Assembly: GCA_020636095.1 (NCBI GenBank)
Contig: JACJYN010000008.1
Location: 124,001 to 188,000, forward strand
Length of the DNA stretch: 64,000 nt
Source: Lewinellaceae bacterium
GTDB lineage: Bacteria; Bacteroidota; Bacteroidia; Chitinophagales; Saprospiraceae
Reading direction: 5' to 3'
Made by a program: the position numbers and the translations under genes. The notes under the pieces were generated by a model. The model was not told where the DNA came from and searched no databases. It saw only the letters and a program-made list of their open reading frames with translations. This document shows, in pieces, positions 61,351 through 64,000 of the stretch; position 1 is the first letter of the stretch; each line of letters begins with the position of its first letter.

Positions 61351-62601
61351 ATGTACGATGAGACCACAATAAACATGAACGCTACTTTTTTCGAAGAGAT
61401 TTCCAGTACCCACCCTACAGGAGTGGCTTATAAAAACCTCAATCTCAAAAAGCGGCTCTTGGCCCATTTTGCCGACCAGGGCAATGCAACCATTGGAGAG
61501 TTGTGTAAAACTCTCCGGCTGAGTGTGCCCAAAGTGACCAGCCTGCTCAACGCCCTGATTGAGGACGGCCTGGTACAAGATTATGGTAAGGATGATTCTA
61601 CCGGCGGGCGCCCTCCGAGTTTGTACGGCCTGACGCCCGATTCCGCCTATTTTCTGGGTATCGACGTCAAACAGCATCACATCAACCTGGGGCTTACCGA
61701 TTTTCAGAAAAACATCGTGAAGGTCAGGGAAAACTACCCTTATGAGTTGGTGAATACGGAGGAAAGCCTGCAGGAACTCTGCAAACTGATCCGCAACTTC
61801 ATCGCTGGCCTGACTATTTCCAAAGAAAAAATCCTCGGCATTGGCATCAACCTCTCCGGGCGTATCAATTACAAGACCGGCTACAGCTACAGTTTCTTTC
61901 ACTTTCAGGAAGATCCGCTCAGCAAGATCATCGAATCGGAAGTCGGCATCCAGGTTTTTCTGGAGAACGACTCCCGGGCAATGGCCTACGGGGAATACTG
62001 TGCAGGCGTGGTGCAGCAGGAGAAAGATATACTGTTCCTAAATCTCGACTACGGTATCGGCATGGGCATCGTCATCAACGGGCACTTGTACTACGGCAAG
62101 TCCGGCTACAGCGGCGAGTTTGGCCACATTCCCCTTTTCGACAACGACATCATCTGCCATTGCGGCAAAAAGGGTTGCCTGGAAACGGAGGCTTCCGGCT
62201 GGGCGCTGGTGCGTAAGTTCAGGGAAAAGATGGAGGAAGGCTCCAGCACCATGCTGTCGGATGCCGGGCGCAACCCGGAAGCCCTCACGCTGGAAGACAT
62301 TATCCAGGCCGTTCACAATGATGATGTGCTGGCCATCGAGTTGATCGCCGAAACGGGCGAAAAACTGGGCCGTGGCATCGCCGCGCTGATCAACATTTTC
62401 AATCCTGAACTGGTCGTGCTCGGCGGCAGCCTCGCTTCCACGGAAGATTACATCCGCCTGCCCATTAAAAGCACCATCAATAAGTACTCGCTGAGCCTGA
62501 TGAATAACGACACCCAGTTGAAGGTGTCTACCCTCGGCAACCGGGCGGGTGTTTTGGGGGCCTGCTTGCTGGTGCGGAGCAGGTTGTTGGCGATCCATTG
62601 A
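61351..62601 (+). CDS. ROK-family transcriptional repressor
   Basis: About 416 residues. N-terminal winged helix (LKKRLLAHFADQGNATIGELCKTLRLSVPKVTSLLNALIEDGLVQDYG, then STGGRPPSLYGL), then the ROK sugar-kinase-like domain: YFLGIDVKQHHINLGLTDF, ILGIGINLSGRI, LENDSRAMAYGEY, and the zinc motif CHCGKKGCLE. The frame is open from 61315; I favour ATG at 61351, with 61375 also possible. It most likely represses the divergent oxidoreductase-symporter-DUF4434-AGE-GHL10 cluster and is released by its sugar. Confidence 0.9.
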   Translation: MYDETTINMNATFFEEISSTHPTGVAYKNLNLKKRLLAHFADQGNATIGELCKTLRLSVPKVTSLLNALIEDGLVQDYGKDDSTGGRPPSLYGLTPDSAYFLGIDVKQHHINLGLTDFQKNIVKVRENYPYELVNTEESLQELCKLIRNFIAGLTISKEKILGIGINLSGRINYKTGYSYSFFHFQEDPLSKIIESEVGIQVFLENDSRAMAYGEYCAGVVQQEKDILFLNLDYGIGMGIVINGHLYYGKSGYSGEFGHIPLFDNDIICHCGKKGCLETEASGWALVRKFREKMEEGSSTMLSDAGRNPEALTLEDIIQAVHNDDVLAIELIAETGEKLGRGIAALINIFNPELVVLGGSLASTEDYIRLPIKSTINKYSLSLMNNDTQLKVSTLGNRAGVLGACLLVRSRLLAIH

Positions 62602-62630
62602 GGACAGGGAGCGTTCGGTGTTCGGAATTT

Positions 62631-62681
62631 GCGAACAGCGAAAACCGAACCGCGAACTCATCCAGCCCTGGAATGGCAGCC
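62631..62681. repeat. Dispersed repeat, copy 2 (inverted)
   Basis: The complement of 57067-57120 with few changes (GCGAACAGCGAAAACCGAAC, then CCAGCCCTGGAATGG). It lies between the convergent ROK and rnfA genes. Confidence 0.7.
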
Positions 62682-62700
62682 TGTTCCTACCCAAATCCTA

Positions 62701-63282
62701 TTACCCCGCCGCACTGAACAAACCGGCAAACCCCATAAACGCCATTGACAGTATCCCTGCAATAATAAGGTTCAACGCCGTGCCCTCAATCAGTTTGGGG
62801 ATATCCAGCACCTTGGTCTCTTCCCGTATGCCGGCCAGCAGCACCAGGGCGAGGGTGACGCCCCCGCCGGCTCCCAAAGCGTAAAACAGGCCTTCCACCA
62901 GCCCGTAACCTTTATTAGTGGCAAATAGAGCCAGTCCCAGAATGGCGCAGTTGGTGGTGATCAGGGGAAGGAAGATGCCGAGGGCTCTGAAGAGGTCAGG
63001 GCTGAGCTTCTTGACCGCCATCTCTACAAATTGAACCGTACTGGCGATGACAATGATGAAACTGATCAGCCGCAGATAAGGCGCATAGGGCAGTACAAAA
63101 GTGTTCAAGCCCCAGGCGCAGACCGCCGTGATGAGCATGACAAAAATGTTCGCCAACCCCAGGCGGAAGGCCGTTTCCAGCCGGCCCGATACCCCCAGGA
63201 AGGGGCACAGCCCCAGGAAATAAGCCAGGGTAAAGTTGTTGATCAGCAAAGCCGAGATGAATATCCAGAGTAGGTCTTGCAT
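62701..63282 (-). CDS. rnfA: Electron transport complex subunit RnfA/RsxA
   Basis: A 193-residue inner-membrane protein with six helices: LLWIFISALLINNFTLAYFLGLCPFLGVSG, then LITAVCAWGLNTFVL and ITTNCAILGLALFATNKGYGLVEGLFYALGAGGGVTLALVLLAGIREE. These match RnfA; NqrE is the closest relative. The conserved Cys pair in the LGLCPF and TTNCAILG segments binds the intramembrane iron-sulphur centre. The Rnf complex couples ferredoxin and NAD redox to ion pumping. Last gene of the operon, after rnfE. Confidence 0.9.
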   Translation of the reverse strand: MQDLLWIFISALLINNFTLAYFLGLCPFLGVSGRLETAFRLGLANIFVMLITAVCAWGLNTFVLPYAPYLRLISFIIVIASTVQFVEMAVKKLSPDLFRALGIFLPLITTNCAILGLALFATNKGYGLVEGLFYALGAGGGVTLALVLLAGIREETKVLDIPKLIEGTALNLIIAGILSMAFMGFAGLFSAAG

Positions 63283-63379
63283 GGTTAAATCATTGTTTCA
63301 TGGTTGTCTGGCTGAATAGTTGAGGGCAAAGCAAGTAATGGAGCCCTATCATTATATTTATAATGATTACTTTTATAAT

Positions 63380-63410
63380 CGTTATTTTTATAATCATTAT
63401 AAAAATAACG
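63380..63410. repeat. 31-bp AT-rich palindrome between rnfE and rnfA
   Basis: The arm CGTTATTTTTATAAT (63380-63394) is followed by C and its exact complement (63396-63410). A partly overlapping second pairing, TTATAATGATTA with TAATCATTATAA, extends the structure leftwards to about 63359. No T-run follows, so it is not a standard terminator. Confidence 0.85.
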
Positions 63411-63470
63411 ACCTCCTTGGGGTTTTTGACAAGCCCCTTCCCACGTGGCTTCCGGTAGCCTTTTTCTGTC

Positions 63471-64000
63471 TCACAAAAATTCCCTCGCTTCTTCATACTG
63501 CGTACCAGGCCTATTCCCCTCTGCCTTCTCTTTGCGTTTCTTCTGCAGCCAATTAAAGAACAGCAACAGAAAACCCAGCGTAAAAAAGCCACCCGGCGGC
63601 ATAATCATGACGACCCAGGGCTCGAAGCCGGCGCCAAAGAGCGATATATTAAACAGGCTGCCGCTGCCCAGGATTTCCCGAACGACGCCAATGCAAAGCA
63701 GGGCGAAGGTAAACCCAAGGCTCATACCCAGGGCGTCGGCCAGGGCCAGTTTGATGTTATGCTTGGAAGCAAAGGCCTCCTGACGGCCCAGAATGAGGCA
63801 GTTCACTACGATCAGGGCGATAAAGGCGCCCAGTTCTTTGTGTACCTGCGGCACGATGGCGGCCAGCATGAAATCCACCACCGTCACAAAGGTTGCGATA
63901 ATGATGATGAAGGTGGTGATCCGCACCTGCTTGGGAATGACGTTGCGCAGGCTCGATACCAGCAAGCTGGAAAAGAACAGCACAAAGGTGGTCGCCAGGC
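63471..64000 (-). CDS. rnfE: Electron transport complex subunit RnfE/RsxE, N-terminus outside the window
   Basis: Inner-membrane Rnf subunit; 176 residues are visible and the frame is open to the window edge (ATTFVLFFSSLLVSSLRNVIPKQVRI...). Conserved segments: RITTFIIIIATFVTVVDFML, VHKELGAFIALIVVNCLILGRQEAFAS and ALGMSLGFTFALLCIGVVREILGSG. The cysteine in VVNCLILGR is the RnfE iron-sulphur ligand. A basic, Glu-rich tail (QKKRKEKAEG) ends it. Transcribed before rnfA with a 188-bp spacer. Confidence 0.92.
   Translation of the reverse strand, partial: LATTFVLFFSSLLVSSLRNVIPKQVRITTFIIIIATFVTVVDFMLAAIVPQVHKELGAFIALIVVNCLILGRQEAFASKHNIKLALADALGMSLGFTFALLCIGVVREILGSGSLFNISLFGAGFEPWVVMIMPPGGFFTLGFLLLFFNWLQKKRKEKAEGNRPGTQYEEAREFL

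Overview
The window comes from a Bacteroidota chromosome, most likely a marine or activated-sludge member of the Saprospiria (Lewinella/Phaeodactylibacter-like). The reasons are the gene families present (LytS-type beta-propeller sensors, DUF4434, AGE epimerase, CHAT/STAND proteins with long TPR or WD40 tails, the S23-type four-helix-bundle protein), the near absence of Shine-Dalgarno sequences, and a clear Bacteroidota-type promoter (TTG, then TAnnTTTG) in front of the tRNA. This is inference from gene content; no rRNA is present to confirm it.

Layout. 1-3.6 kb is core chromosome: the end of ilvB, then ilvN, ung and an alpha/beta hydrolase. At 3.8-6.3 kb lies a much-invaded tRNA-Arg(UCU) gene. 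Its promoter is separated from the gene by a dead IS4-family element, and its anticodon is split by a group I intron that carries a PD-(D/E)XK homing endonuclease. The 3' end of this tRNA is repeated at 41.9 kb and 48.4 kb, so 6.3-48.4 kb reads as one or two tandem genomic islands placed at the tRNA.

The island (6.3-48.4 kb) is a dense conflict and defence region with much decay. It holds a broken XRE regulator and an EAD11 adaptor gene paired with a TPR-array gene riddled with indels. Next come a block of small unknown genes with a GIY-YIG protein, two identical inverted IS630 copies (15.5 and 32.4 kb) and a Pif1-like helicase. A two-gene membrane protein/NACHT operon follows, then a type I restriction system (hsdM-hsdS-hsdR) with an AbiE toxin-antitoxin pair and a four-helix-bundle gene inserted between hsdS and hsdR. 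The rest is a CHAT-STAND-TPR gene cut by IS630, an intact 1524-residue CHAT-NACHT-WD40 protein, a group II intron remnant cut by an IS481-like element, a DUF91-type nuclease, a glycosylase-like protein and several toxin-antitoxin genes. Two separate operons share a short AGG-x-V-x-IG motif, placed at the C-terminus of the first protein and near the N-terminus of the second. This is the arrangement known for paired amyloid-type signalling motifs, and I consider it the most interesting observation here.

From 49.4 kb the sequence returns to an ordinary chromosome: a LytS/LytTR two-component pair; a carbohydrate-use cluster (GHL10 hydrolase, AGE epimerase, DUF4434, sodium/solute symporter, FAD-dependent oxidoreductase) divergent from a ROK repressor; and the end of an rnf operon (rnfE, partial, and rnfA) with a 31-bp palindrome between the two genes.
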